64,000 bases of DNA from positions 22,158,101 to 22,222,100 of the forward strand of contig NC_134957.1 of NCBI RefSeq assembly GCF_965638725.1, written 5' to 3'. The position numbers and the translations under genes were made by a program. The stretch is from Aptenodytes patagonicus (lineage: Eukaryota; Chordata; Aves; Sphenisciformes; Spheniscidae). How positions within the stretch are numbered: the stretch's first letter is position 1; each line of letters begins with the position of its first letter. Below the pieces are notes generated by a model. That model was not told the DNA's origin, did not search any database, and saw only the letters and a program-made list of their open reading frames with translations. Of this stretch, positions 1-11,160 are shown in pieces.

Positions 1-959
1 TGCTAAATGCTAGCAGCTTAGTTTACAGATAACTAAGGGGTGACTATACCCCATGCTGTAAACATTTAAGAAGGGTGAGAAATTACTAATGACGACAGAA
101 GGAAGGAGTACTGGAAGTAATGGGATCCAATTCAATACAGGGAAGCTAAAGATAAATCTCTGGCAAATAATTGTCATAATGGAAATGGGGTAGGATCGTT
201 GGTATCCCCTCGTTTAGGGTACTTAGAATTAAAATGGCCAAGACATGAGAAAAGTATCTGCACTGAAGAATCTGGCATTACATACACACGTATCTGCTTA
301 CAATAGCAAATGGCTAGGTGGTATTTGATGGAAAATTTTATAATTTTAATATTCCATTATCATGGACTGAGCAAAAAATCAGCTTCAGAATTTCCATTGT
401 CTCTGCTAACGCATATCATTTTATTTCCTCTACGCTTTTAAGGCTAATAAGGTGCTTAATATATTTGACATTAATATTTCCCCTCCAAAGTTTGCCTTTA
501 CCTGCTGTTCCTTCTTTAAGAACTCTCCAATGCTGCTGGTTTTATTGCGCCCCCCCCCCCCCCCCCCTTTCCGTCTTTTTGCCAGTTCCGATCTTCTCTC
601 TCTCCTTTCGACACCAGTTTATTTACATGATACCAGATTATTGATAGCTGTACAAGGCCCAGCACGAACCCCGAGAGAGACACCGAAAGAAAACGAGGCC
701 ACATACCTGTAGTGGTCAGAAACGTGACAACCCCTTCCCTCAGAGCGCCCTAACCAGGAGAACAAAGCTCATGCTATAGACACGGAAAGCTAACAACAGA
801 CGAGTTTTATAAACTTGCACTGTTTAAAGTAGCTTGCCACAAAAGAAATACCTGTTTCTCTGCAGATTTAGCTGTAGAAGCAGAGGATCTCCTTGGAGAC
901 AGACAGAAATCAATGCACGCTCCAGAGTTGGCAGTGAGAAAAGATGACAGAAGCAGCTC
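1..959 (+). repeat. Left arm of near-perfect inverted repeat
   Basis: This segment is the reverse complement of 15052-16015. A base-by-base reading finds three substitutions (positions 400, 665 and 685) and a length difference in one homopolymer (18 C here, 23 G in the partner). The arm begins at base 1 of the window, so its true outer end is not seen. Two of the three differences look like CpG decay, fitting a young duplication or recent gene conversion. No coding exon is recognised in the arm; open frames at 318-644 and its mirror are simply the same DNA twice. Confidence 0.97.
550..567 (+). repeat. C18 homopolymer in left arm
   Basis: An uninterrupted run of 18 cytosines sits in the left arm; the partner run is 23 guanines at 15444-15466. 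It is the only length difference between the arms. The G-rich strand could fold as a quadruplex, and such a run is also error-prone in sequencing. Confidence 0.95.
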
Positions 960-2202
960 AGCAGAAGGAGTAAGCCCCGGCGCATGGAGGTGAAATAACA
1001 CCTTATTTAGAGTTTATTAAAGTTTTTATGTTCTTTCTCATTAAAGGTTTTTAATATGATTATAACATTGTAATGAACTTCACTTATAGCGACAAATACT
1101 TATTTCTTCGAGCTGTAAAAAAGTGGAGCACAATTTCCTAAAGACTATTTATAGAACTAAGATTTACAATTATTAAACATTCCTATAAAATGGAAAGAAT
1201 CAGCACTGAATGCCAGATAATCAGTATGCCAAGGGGAGACTGAAACCTGTATTTTGTATGGTAACGTTGACAATTCCAGTTATGGCAGGCATCAGCCTAA
1301 ATGAAAGTGCCCCCAGAGCTGTGGAAATCAAAATGAATTCAGGAGTCAGGCTAGAGGGTAAAGAAAAGTGACAATACTCATATTTTAGGATCAGCAGTAT
1401 TGGAAGGGTATGAACACAAAGAGGGGAATGCTTCACCAAAGTACATGAAGAAAGAGGGAAAATTAATGGGAAGAAATGAATGCAAAGACATTAAAAATGG
1501 GAAAACCAGGCAAGGTTGGGGAGGGGGGGTAGAACCCCTCACTCAGAGATATAAAATCAGTTTTGACAAGTAGAATATGTGCTGGAAGGCACAGTACTGA
1601 TTTGGAGACAGGGACTGTTGTACTTACTCCTAGAAAAATATGAACTATTAATCCTCAGGCCTTACATTTAAGAACAGAGCAGTTACATTTGAAGTGCAGT
1701 GTGAATTATATTTTGTAGTCAATTAAGTAGCATAAATAAGCTGTATTTTAAAATGTTTGATTACGTTACAAAAATGGCATTTTGATTTTCTTCTTACAAA
1801 AATGTGTTCTCCACCTTAACACAAAGCAAGACTTGTCCTCTATTTTGTTACGGCAAACAGGTTACATGTTGTATGAACATGCTGTTAGCTGTTTTACAAA
1901 TTATTTAAAATTTATCATGTCAGTTAGTTCTGTTACAGATAACACACAGCTACAAAACTGTCTAAAATCCTAACTAGAATGCCTCTCAAATCCTAACCCA
2001 GAATGCCAGCCACTGAAAAAGCCTGTTTAGCCTCTCACATTATAGCCAGAAGCCACCCTAATTACCAGTGACTAATGTGTTGGAGTGTTTCTATTTTTAT
2101 TGCTTCAAGCACTTTAAAAGAGCTGGATTTTAACACTATGATAAGCATACATCTTTTGAAAAATGACACCCATTACGAGGTTTCAAGGCCACCAAGGACA
2201 AA
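960..2202. other. Non-coding spacer between the two inverted pairs, left side
   Basis: AT-rich sequence with no recognisable exon. Just inside the arm edge (960-1010) a weak, gapped resemblance to the partner side continues. Bases 974-990 match 17 of 17 bases with the UPRT start-codon region at 10755-10771. The rest shows no convincing counterpart in 12367-15051. Confidence 0.6.
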
Positions 2203-2313
2203 GTCCCCTGTATCCGAGCAAAGTCACCTGTTTTCCCTCCGACCTTGGTTAGGCAGGGCTGGCACAGCACCGGGATCCTAGAAGACGCTTCTTCAGACGG
2301 CAGTGGCAGAGGC
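2203..2313 (+). repeat. Inner inverted repeat, left copy
   Basis: 111 bases that match the reverse complement of 12256-12366 without gaps and with three differences (about 97%). It is older than the outer arms by divergence. A short further match (2329-2340 with 12195-12206) suggests the homology once ran on. It could be a copy of an unrecognised dispersed element or a remnant of a larger inverted duplication. Confidence 0.9.
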
Positions 2314-4868
2314 CCGTGGCGTCAGAAGCTCAGCTGAGAGCAGCCTTCATACAGGCAGTGTTTGCAGTGTTTTCCCCGGAGACCCCCCCCAGCCCGCTGT
2401 CAGCTGCAGGGCCCACTTGGCGAGGGGCCGAATGCCGCCCTGCCGGACCCGCCACGTGTCACAAAAGCACTACCGTTTATTTTTGGGTTGGGGTTTTTTG
2501 TGGGGTTTTGGTGTTTTTTTTCCTGTTCGTTTTTCTTCAATGATCTATCGTGTATTGTGGTTAATTCATCTCGGTCTGTTCTGGCGCTTTGCGTTTTTGT
2601 CCAGTGTTGTATTGGTTGTAGAATACATGCTGTTACATTCGCATTGAGTCTTTCTAAGATTGGCCTTGCGTTATTTTTATTCTGAATATTAGCCATCTGG
2701 CACTGTGTGCTGCAGTATTTAGTGCCACAAATAATAATGAAAAATATGGTAATATCTCGTGATACTTTAACGTAAAAATATAAGACAGAGGGTATAAAGC
2801 TTTGGGCGTATAACCTCAAAGCTGCCAAAGCATGTTGTTCCCTCTGCCCTTGTTTTCCATAAATGATTCTTTGATGGGAGACAGCAGAGGTAATAGGAAA
2901 GTCATTGGTTAATGCACATTAATGAAACTGCGTTTCTTGTAGTTAATGAACCACAGTCCTGAAGAAAGACGGGTAGGAAAAACTCCAGGATTGGTACCTT
3001 TCTGTTCAGGTAGATGTGGGCACGTCCAAGACATGCGAGAAAAAGGTACTTGGCTTCAGATATACCGGAGAGGGCTCTGTCTTTTCCCCAGCAGTCAAGC
3101 CCCGTAGAAATGCTTGAAGTTTAAAGAAAACAGCCTTTTCCTTCTGTCTCCCCACATCAACATATGATGACGAGACTGTTGCATATTCAGCAAAACTGTT
3201 GTTCTTGCTGTAGTTAAGTTGCATAATTAGACGGGGCTTAAATGAGATGAGAGCTAAACTTGAGTGATTCTGTAGGCTGGTGCAGAGGTGAATTGCAAGC
3301 TAACGTCACAGAACTTACCAAGCTTTCGGTGCCTCAGGAAAAGAGTTTAAGGATGTTTAGGTTCAAAGGAAGCGAGCGTTTTCATGAACGTTTGTTTTAG
3401 AGAACACTTTTGCTGGGAAGATGAATTTACCTTTACGTGTTTCTCTAAGGTTGGATTTATTTTTGAAGAGTTTTTTGAAGGGCTACCAAGAGCCAAACGG
3501 CTCGGCAGCTCTGCTGCTGCAGTTGGTCGTGCTGTCTCAGAAGCTGTCGTTCAGCGTATCGGTCCCTCTGTCCTTCGTCTGAGCTTTCTACTTTGACACA
3601 TCCTGATCCTTTTGCCTTCTCCAGGTTCTGTTCTAACCCGTGCTCTGGCTCATTGCAAATACGCCGGACCATTCTTGAGCCTTTTTTGTTGTTGCAGGCT
3701 GTTTTTCTTTTTTTTTTCTTTTTTTTTCTTTGTTTTTCCCCCTCCTGCTAATACAGTAGCCTCCCCTAAAGTGGCCAAGGGTGTTAGTCCTGCCAAGGAA
3801 ATGAGAGAACACAGAGCCTTCTGTCCGCAGAGCATTCGTCTTGGCCAAGGCACAAATGTAAGCTTTTATTTCCTCCTGTTCAGAAGCCACCAATAATGAG
3901 GTGTTTGGCCGAGGAAACGTGGTAAGACAAATGCGCAATTTAAACAAAGATTTACAATTTGAACTTGAACTGCTGGGAGGAAGGTGGGGGGACATGGAGA
4001 AACAGATATGGACTAATTTGGGGGATCAGAGCCTACTAGGAGCACAGTTTTAATGTTGTATTGGGCCATGGGAGCCTCAGAGGCTCTTAAGTTCCTACTG
4101 GAACTTTCTGACTCAAATAAGGAGTTTTTCAGCCTTGTGAAGGAGTTGCAAGGGAGGGCTGGGGTTTTTTGGGCGGAGGGGGTTGACGGGTGGAGCAAGG
4201 AGCATATTGAGGAGCGGAGAAGCCTGGAAAACTAACCTGGGACCCTCCTCACCTTCCTTCCTTCTGTAGCTCTGTCAGGCACATTGGAAATTTGTCTTGC
4301 CCAGAGAGGTCACCAACAGCCTTGAGTTTCTACTGAGTGTTTCTGAAACATCGCCCGTCAGGGCAAAGAGAAGGTATGGGCTAAAGAGCAGCACTGTTTC
4401 TCCAGCTCCTCTTAGACGGCACGCTGGAAGGGGGGTGCAAAACGACAGGAGTGTTGAGAGAGTCTTTCTGCAGCCGGAGGGGTTGATAATGAAGAACCCT
4501 TTCGGGTAGGGTTTTGATGTTTTTTTGACAAAGCCCTAAGGCTTGCCAGGCGTGACAGACAGGAAAGCAGAAATTCAGTACGTGGCAGTTCATGATTCCA
4601 GCTTTGTTTCTTCTTCAGGAATTGCTTCAGCCTCAGTAAGAATGAATCGCTGTTTGCAGGCTCAGCATTATTTCCCACAGCATGCAGTCAGTTTTGAACC
4701 GCACATCAGGACCTGGAAGGAAGGAAGGAGGAGATAGGGTGAGTCCCTATCTTTCATTTCTCCTACATTTTTTTTGTCATTGTTATGAAAGATTGGAATT
4801 AGGCCCATCATGAATGAAACTTTTACTTAAGAAGTCATTGTTCTGCTTTTGGTTTGTTTTGTTTTTAG
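2314..4868. other. Sequence before the first visible ZDHHC15 exon
   Basis: No supported exon. The ZDHHC15 start exon and the small exon that should follow were looked for here and not found. A pyrimidine-rich tract with long T runs lies at about 3689-3746. If the gene once continued to the left, its first exons are outside the window or lost. Confidence 0.5.
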
Positions 4869-4954
4869 TGGCCTATCTTATAATATTCCATATTCTCTTT
4901 GTGTGGACATATTGGAAGTCTATTTTTACTCTCCCGGTGCAGCCAGGCAAAAAG
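4869..4954 (+). CDS. ZDHHC15: ZDHHC15 exon: membrane helix 2 (TYWKSIFTLP)
   Basis: Acceptor TTTTTAG and donor GTAAGA flank 86 bases, entered in phase 1. It encodes a hydrophobic helix followed by WTYWKSIFTLP, the conserved end of helix 2 in the ZDHHC2/15 group. It is the first exon of the gene I can see. Confidence 0.88.
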
Positions 4955-6529
4955 GTAAGAGTCCAAGCACTTTTCACTCATTGCAGAACGAAAGCAGGGA
5001 TGCTAAAGAGAACTCAAAAATCCTTCAGTCGAGTTGATCTGGACAAGTGCTCAGGTTTCCTAAAGAGATGGAAAGTGACCTAGAGTTGTCCATAAAAACC
5101 GAGTAATTTACCGTTCTGAGAATCCTTTAACTCCCCAAAGAGCATGGTTTAAATCAGAGATGGCGTTAACGTTTAAAGCTGCCTTTTCAGGTGTTCCAGG
5201 AGCCGATAGGGTTTTTCATGTTGAGAATAACAGGATTGATGATTATTAACTTACATATTTGCAGTGTCGTTGATCTCTAAGCATTTAAGCAAGTTGGAGG
5301 CCAAATCCTGAGGACCTTCCTTAACCTAGCCTTACTGGAGTCTCCCGAGTAAGGACCTTCAGTTTTGGCTTTCGCTCTTCACGGAAGGTGTTACAGTGCC
5401 GGTGGAAACGGGTGCGTTTGCAATGGTAGTGGGGTTTCTGGATCCCTTGAGCCAGATGGTTGTGGTGGGTATGTGAACGTTCGGTGTCCCACCAAAGTCC
5501 AGCACTGCCTGCTCTGCTGGGAGCCCTTTGCCGGCTGGAGCGGGCCCCTTTGTAGTGGTTAAGTTTGCTTCATTTGTCAGACTCTTTCTTGCGATAGTGA
5601 GGGATAGAAGAATCTTTCTCCTTTTAAACATGCGGAGAGTCTGATGTCGCGTGTGTGTGGCAGTGAGGACTGTGGCTGTGTGCATAGCATACGGCTTTTT
5701 GACAAGTTGCTCCAGTAGCTCCAGTCCTTGTACTTCCCTGGTCGGCAGCATCATGGAAGATAAGTGTAACGATACGCTATGGTAAAGAGAAACTGGGGTT
5801 CAGTGTGACAGAAGTTGGTTGTTTCATGAATAATACTTTAGTTAAGGGTTTGGTATTGTTTTTCAGTGTAGGTGGCTTATTTTAGGACAAGGGTATGATT
5901 TAGTGGTTTGAGCACAGGCCAGTCAGAGGCAGACGTTTTGTTTCAATTCTTTTTCTACCAAATACTTACTTTTTCCTGTTGCTCGGATTGGTGGAATTTT
6001 TTTCAATTTGTTTTACCTCTTTACGAAATGCTAGTAAAACACCATGTGTGGAGCAATAGAATGAGGATGATGTTTGTGTGGCATTGCAAATCTACATGAC
6101 CGAAATCAGGTCCTAATTACAAGAATGTGAATTTCTAAATAACAACTAATCCCGGTTTTAGACATAGAAAACTGTGGCTGGGGACATAGTTTTATCTTCT
6201 TGCTCACAAGGGAAGTGCTTAAAGCATCCCTCTCATGGTTAGTAATGTTATTCATGGAAAATAGTAATCTAAGGCAGCAGCAGTAGCAATTCTAGTATGT
6301 TGTTTTGTGATGCTTAATATCGCTTTTGTGTTTCTTATTGATGTATCATCGCAGAGTATCCTGGCTGTCCAGCACTCTCTCCCTTTGCCTTCTCAACAAG
6401 CACATTTTCACACTAGATTAATCTCATTAGAAGGAGTGGGAGGTAAAAACATTCGCAAACTTGCCTGTATTTGAAATGTTATCTCTGCTACCCGTGGGTA
6501 ACTGCTCCTCTCATGACTTCTGCTTCTAG

Positions 6530-6650
6530 TACCATATGTCCTATGCTGACAAAGAACGCTATGAAAATGAAGAAAGGCCGGAGGTGCAGAGGCAAATTCT
6601 CGCCGAAATTGCAAGGAAGTTGCCGGTGTACACAAGAACGGGGAACGGAG
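6530..6650 (+). CDS. ZDHHC15: ZDHHC15 exon: cytosolic loop before the cysteine-rich domain
   Basis: 121 bases, phase 0 in and phase 1 out. It encodes YHMSYADKERYENEERPEV and then KLPVYTRTGNG, typical of ZDHHC15. The donor is GTCAGC, a weak match to the consensus, while its neighbours have GTAAG-type donors. Confidence 0.9.
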
Positions 6651-7498
6651 GTCAGCTAAGCAGCGAGCTTTGTTCCTCTAAATCTAATCAAGCACGCTGA
6701 AGTAGCATACGCTGGCGATCCAGATGATACCGCCGACCAACAGGGTGTTCCTAATGCCCCTGCATGCGCTGAGTAACTCTTGTGCGAATAATTTTAATGG
6801 CTTTTCTCTCAGGTTTTATGTTTGGGAAAACAAAAAAGCCTTGAACACTTGGGTTTGTCCTCAGTGGAGTCCCAGGTGCTGCCTTTGAGAAGCAGTATGT
6901 TACCCCTTGTATTTAGAGTTGAAAAGCCTACTTACGTTGTCTGCCTTTAGTAATAGTAACAGAGTGACCAAATCTGTAGTTGTTTTTCCTTAAAATGGAG
7001 TCTAGCTTAGACATGCAGCACATAATTCTGTGAACAGATTTCTGGACCTTGTTCTGTGCTTAAATGCATACTGCACTCCTTTTAAAGCTTAGGAGAAATC
7101 CGTGCTCGTATTGGAGGCTCTGCCCTCTTCATTTCTGTCAGACAAGCCAAAGAATTCTGAAGTAAAGAACTGCTGTATAGGCAATTATCAAAATGGAATG
7201 TATGTAAAGTCCGAGTAGATGCGGAAGCCAGAGGGAAGCGTACAATTTTGTTTTATTGCTTTTAAGCTGGCTGTGTGCTTTGCAGTGAGGCTCGTTCCCC
7301 CCATCTGCAAGGCTCCGGAAGGATTATGAGCATTGCTTATCGGATTGTGACCTGGCAGCAAAAATCAGCTGCAAATGCACTCATCTTTTGAAGTGATAAA
7401 GGAAAGAATATGAATAGTTAGGAAATGAGCGGAATATTAACTATGGTGAAAAAAGAACACTTTTCTATTACTTGGTATTAACGTGTCTTTAATTTCAG

Positions 7499-7568
7499 GT
7501 GTCCGATTCTGTGATAGATGCCAGCTAATAAAACCTGATCGTTGTCACCATTGTTCCGTTTGTGCTAT
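7499..7568 (+). CDS. ZDHHC15: ZDHHC15 exon: first zinc-binding half of the cysteine-rich domain
   Basis: 70 bases between CAG and GTAAGT. It encodes [20 protein letters not shown] plus three residues, carrying the Cys and His zinc ligands of the DHHC-CR domain. It ends in phase 2. Confidence 0.93.
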
Positions 7569-7879
7569 GTAAGTTACTGGACTGTTCTTCACTGAAGTGA
7601 CTATAGTCACCACTAAGTTATGTGAATGGGCCGGTCCTTCACGTGCCTGTTTACACATAAAGGTACCCAAGTACCTCTGTTCCAGCTGCAGGCGACAGAG
7701 TATGTTCGTGTGTGGCAGCGTTAGCATTTGCATTTCTGCTGTCTGTGGCCCTGAAGTGTTTGCAGTTCCCATACCTACAGGTGTATCGGCGTTCAGTGGC
7801 TGGAAAGCATGGCATCTAGTGAAAACCAACTGATTAACCATTAACTGATCGTCCTTTTTTCTTTCTTGTCCTTTTGCAG

Positions 7880-7912
7880 ATGCGTGCTAAAAATGGACCA
7901 TCACTGTCCGTG
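7880..7912 (+). CDS. ZDHHC15: ZDHHC15 exon: catalytic DHHC motif (33 bp micro-exon)
   Basis: A 33-base exon encodes CVLKMDHHCPW, with the catalytic tetrad D-H-H-C, between TTTTGCAG and GTACGT. Its first base is A, so the split codon reads ATA (Ile) where human ZDHHC15 has Met; that also gives AG|A rather than the usual AG|G at the acceptor. Confidence 0.92.
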
Positions 7913-8569
7913 GTACGTCCTAGATACTTTTCTGAAAAGAGAGGTTGTTTAAATACATTTCTTCCCCAGAATAGTGTCTGTATGCCCCTTTCATTTTAGA
8001 CCCTGCATCTCTCTGTTGGGAAATTTATAAAATACTTACACTTTGAAATTGCCTGAACTGTTTGATATTTTGAAAGAGAGATCATTCATGTTTGTTCCAT
8101 AAAGTATGCGTAAAAAAGCTGTTACATCGATATAATTTAAAGCCCAACTGCTAATTCACTCTTTGACCATTATTCAAATTTTAAAGGGGCTTCAACTTAG
8201 CCTTTAATTTTGGGTATATAATCATTTCAGCATGCAGTTGGTGGTTGCTTTCAATAACAATATTTGCACGCGGATTGTTTCTGAAATGATGCCTGCCACC
8301 TGTGCATGGTCAGAGACAGTTTGTGTGGAATGGTGCATGGATGAATTAAAAATACGAACTGTCCTTTTACTTGGCTTAGCAAGAATTCCTCAAGTGAAAA
8401 GCAAAAAGGCTTTCGTTATATTTCATTTTGACCACTAAGGGGAGCTGTTTATTGGCGAAATTGTGTTGTATACTCGAGAGGCTTAATAGAACCAAAAGAA
8501 ATTGTAGTACTCATTGTTACAACCGTGCGCTGTACGTATCCTGACTTCAACTTTGCTTTTGTTCTCTAG

Positions 8570-8690
8570 GGTGAATAACTGCATTGGATTTTCTAACTAC
8601 AAATTCTTTCTACTGTTCTTAGCCTATTCTTTGTTGTATTGCTTGTATATTGCTGCAACAGTCTTCAAGTATTTCATTAAGTACTGGACA
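8570..8690 (+). CDS. ZDHHC15: ZDHHC15 exon: [12 protein letters not shown] and membrane helix 3
   Basis: 121 bases between CTCTAG and GTAAGT. The exon gives [13 protein letters not shown] directly after DHHCPW, then a long hydrophobic helix ending YFIKYWT. Phases join both neighbours. Confidence 0.93.
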
Positions 8691-10644
8691 GTAAGTTGTG
8701 AAATGTGGTTACTTTTTCATATCCTGTGAGCCTGGTGGGGTTTAGTCACTCTTGTTACTTTTTTGCTTTCAGTCAGTGGAGGGTCTGCATTTCTTCTGTA
8801 AGGTGTTTTCCTGTGCCCTGTTTTGAGTATAACTCCCATTATACGTCTGAAATGCACAAAGCGAGAAGCAAATAGACTTCAGGAATTCCAAGTTGTAGAG
8901 TTAGCTTCTGGCAAAGAAGTTACATCCTTTTCCTGTTCTTGTGTTCGCATGTATGTATCTCAGAATCTTTGGAAACTTACCACAAGTTTCTTAGTTTGGA
9001 AAACTCAAATGTCATTCAAAAGCAGACATGCTTTACTGAAAGAGAGCCCAGGATTGCTGTTTACACAAATGTTCTGGTGCCTTTTCAATACACATTAGGG
9101 TATATCATGACTCACACCACTGAAATTAGAGGTGTTACATAGGGATAAACACTGCTTGAGTTAGGTTAGGCTCTTGGACATAAATGTGGTTAATCTTCCC
9201 AAATCCAAGTAAGGCTGTTGTTGTCTGGCCATATCTCCGTACATTAAAAAACCCCAAACTTCTACTGATTATGGAAATAATTGTCTTCTAAGTAGAAATT
9301 CTTAGTTGTCAACATTTGAAGCTTTTAAAGTGGTTGCAAGAATACAGTCATATTACAGAAAACCATTAATTGTGGGTGGGTGGTTTTCTTTTACGTTGCT
9401 TCCTGAACTGCCCAGGCATATTTTTGTTTCCACTTTCTCTGTGTTGGTGTCTTAAAGATTAGGTCCCCTGCACTTAGAGCAAATAAGTGAAGGCATAGAG
9501 TGGAGATCCTGGGATTACTATCCTGCTGTTTACTCTAACTGATGGTTTCCAAAATCTTAATTTCTTGAAGTGTATCTGCTCCCTTCTCTCCTCTGGTTAT
9601 CACAGAGGTATAACATCCTGGCACTGATCTGTACATATTTACTGAACAATATCAAAAAACGGTGTTCATTTTGTAATCCCCACGTGACTCCTTGCTCAAT
9701 TTAAAAGTTGACTGAAATAAAGTATGCTGCTGCTTCAGTTATCGATTATCATTCGTACGCAAGCAATGCCAACTGACAGTTCCAGTAAGAGACTGGCCTT
9801 TTGTCTCCAGGGTTTTTTGTGTCCCCTCTGCTGCTAACTCTGTATGACCGTGTTTAAGTAACTTCACTTTGCTGTGCATTAATTTATTAAATTCTCTTGG
9901 TTTAATGGCTAATCACTTACATAAAATGCCTCCCGAGAGAGATGCTCATGGGACACTAGCAGGAATTGTTTCTTACGCTAAGAAAGGCACACAGGCTTGA
10001 GCTCTGTGGCTGCATATAGGGGATGTGCAAAGGCTGAGAAGTAATTTTTTTTCCTTTGCGGTCCCCACAGCCCATCTGTAGGTGTGCGCTCACGGGGATC
10101 CCTGGCACTTGACTCTTCTGCTGTAGAAGGAAATAAGTGTTTCTTCTGCTTGTAAGATCCCGCTTGGCTTTTAAACTCTTCCAGACCACCTATGCTCAGT
10201 TCTAAGGCTACCTGACCGCTATAGCTGTGGAGGGCAGGTTTTCTTGGCATGCCTTATATTGCAAGAGGTGCAGAATTTTAATATATGGGCAGGAAACGCA
10301 GCAGAACGTAAACAGGGCTTCCAGAGCTTGTGCCTGCTTATTTCCCTGTGGGCCCAGGCCATGTTTCTTGTGCCCAGGTGGGAAGCTGTGATTGTACTGG
10401 CTCTGTTAGAGACAAGAAGTTAGTAGCAAAGCCCCACTCCTTCTGCTGCGGTTACAGGAGGGGAAACGAACCAGATCATTTCTTTGCCTCTTCTTGCTTT
10501 TTATAGTCAGGTGTGACTTTTGCGTAGACGAGTTGGAGAACTCCAGATGGGAGTTTTAGAGGATCTCTTTCTTCTCTCTCAGAACAAAGAATTTCCAGCT
10601 TTTATTTGTTCCTATCACTTGTTCTGTGTTGCTTTTCTTTCCAG
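8691..10644. other. ZDHHC15 intron before the chimeric exon
   Basis: About 1.95 kb of ordinary AT-rich intron, with a pyrimidine-rich acceptor TTTCTTTCCAG at its end. Nothing else recognised. Confidence 0.6.
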
Positions 10645-11039
10645 GGTGAGCTGACTAATGGACGTTCCAAATTCCACGTCCTTTTCCTCCTCTTTGTGGC
10701 GGTCATGTTCTTCGTAACATGGCGGCAAGGGCCGGCGCGGGGGGGCGGGGGCGCGCCCCGGCGCATGGAGGCGATGCCCTGCCAGAACCAGCGGCTCGGC
10801 CCGCGGCCGCAGGACGAGCAGCCGGCGGCGACAGCGACAGCGGGCGGCGGCTCCCGGCTGATCCGCTTCGCGGAGCTCGGCGAGGACAGCGGCTGCCCCA
10901 GCCCGGACAGCAGCAGCAACGGGGTCGCGGCGGCGCCGATGCCCGCGGGGGAGGGCGGCGCGCCGCCGATCGGGCCGCAGCTGAAGCTGCTGCCCATGAA
11001 CGACCAGCTGCGGGAGCTCCAGACGATCATCAGGGACAA
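10645..11039 (+). CDS. Chimeric exon: ZDHHC15 helix 4 fused in frame to UPRT exon 1
   Basis: The exon starts with a normal ZDHHC15 acceptor and codes GELTNGRSKFHVLF and the start of helix 4 up to MFFV (GTA at 10714-10716). From about 10717 the sequence turns GC-rich and becomes UPRT 5'UTR, then UPRT coding sequence from 10765. The frame stays open across the join: 10645 to 11040 is 132 codons without a stop, and 10765 is in the same frame. A transcript spliced from 11039 (phase 2) to a UPRT exon 2 elsewhere would encode a ZDHHC15-UPRT fusion; without splicing, TGA follows at 11041. No later UPRT exon was found here. The frame match could be chance (one in three). A mis-assembly at the junction remains possible. 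Confidence 0.85.
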
Positions 11040-11160
11040 GTGAGCGGCGGGGCGGGCAGCGCCCGGGGAGGCCGCGCGGCGCCGGCGGCGGGAAGCGCGG
11101 CCTGAGGAGAAGCCGGGGGGCGGCGGCGGGGAGGCTGAGGGGGGATGGCCGCCCGCCGGC
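10715..11160 (+). promoter_or_regulatory. UPRT: CpG island of UPRT, cut at its upstream edge
   Basis: Base composition changes within a few bases at about 10717 from intron-like to very GC- and CpG-rich, continuing past the exon into the intron to about 11160. At 10717-10727 lies ACATGGCGGC, a match to the YY1 element (AAnATGGCGGC) usually found just downstream of start sites of housekeeping genes. The normal upstream half of the promoter appears replaced by ZDHHC15 exon sequence. Confidence 0.6.
10765..11039 (+). CDS. UPRT: UPRT coding exon 1 (uracil phosphoribosyltransferase homologue), isolated
   Basis: The exon begins MEAMPCQNQ, like the vertebrate UPRT start, runs through a variable Gly/Ala/Ser-rich stretch and ends with QLKLLPMNDQLRELQTIIRD plus a split Lys codon, a very conserved UPRT segment. 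The donor is AA|GTGAGC at 11040. UPRT belongs to the phosphoribosyltransferase fold, but the PRPP-binding and catalytic part lies in later exons, which I could not find in this window on either strand. In human the gene lies between ABCB7 and ZDHHC15 and is transcribed opposite to both; here exon 1 is on the same strand as both. So this piece is either inverted or moved. Confidence 0.9.

Larger units (their letters stand above)
4869..10716 (+). pseudogene. ZDHHC15: ZDHHC15, six internal exons, 3' truncated (palmitoyltransferase fragment)
   Basis: ZDHHC15 is a Golgi-type membrane enzyme that attaches palmitate to cysteines of target proteins. Six + strand exons with compatible phases are visible: 4869-4954, 6530-6650, 7499-7568, 7880-7912, 8570-8690 and 10645-about 10716. 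Together they encode part of the second membrane helix, the cytosolic loop, the zinc-binding cysteine-rich domain with the catalytic DHHC, the third helix, and the start of the fourth. The loop residues (RYENEERPEV, LPVYTRTG) point to ZDHHC15 rather than its close paralogue ZDHHC2. The start exons are not seen. The last exon breaks inside helix four after MFFV and continues as UPRT sequence, so the TTxE and C-terminal PaCCT regions needed by the family are missing. All visible codons are open, so the break is recent or the piece is still transcribed. A functional palmitoyltransferase is unlikely. Confidence 0.88.

Noticed and set aside
318-644. 108-codon frame in the left arm, repeated at 15381-15698
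   Set aside because: It is conserved only because the arms are near-identical; it contains the C homopolymer and shows no protein family features.
4315-4372. Candidate missing early ZDHHC15 exon (acceptor CAACAG, donor GTATGG)
   Set aside because: Phase does not join the exon at 4869 in the required frame, and the frames that would fit contain a stop or no family resemblance.
4869-8690. Assignment of the DHHC exons to ZDHHC2
   Set aside because: The cysteine-rich core fits both, but the preceding loop (YENEERPEV, LPVYTRTG) and the UPRT/ABCB7 neighbourhood fit ZDHHC15.
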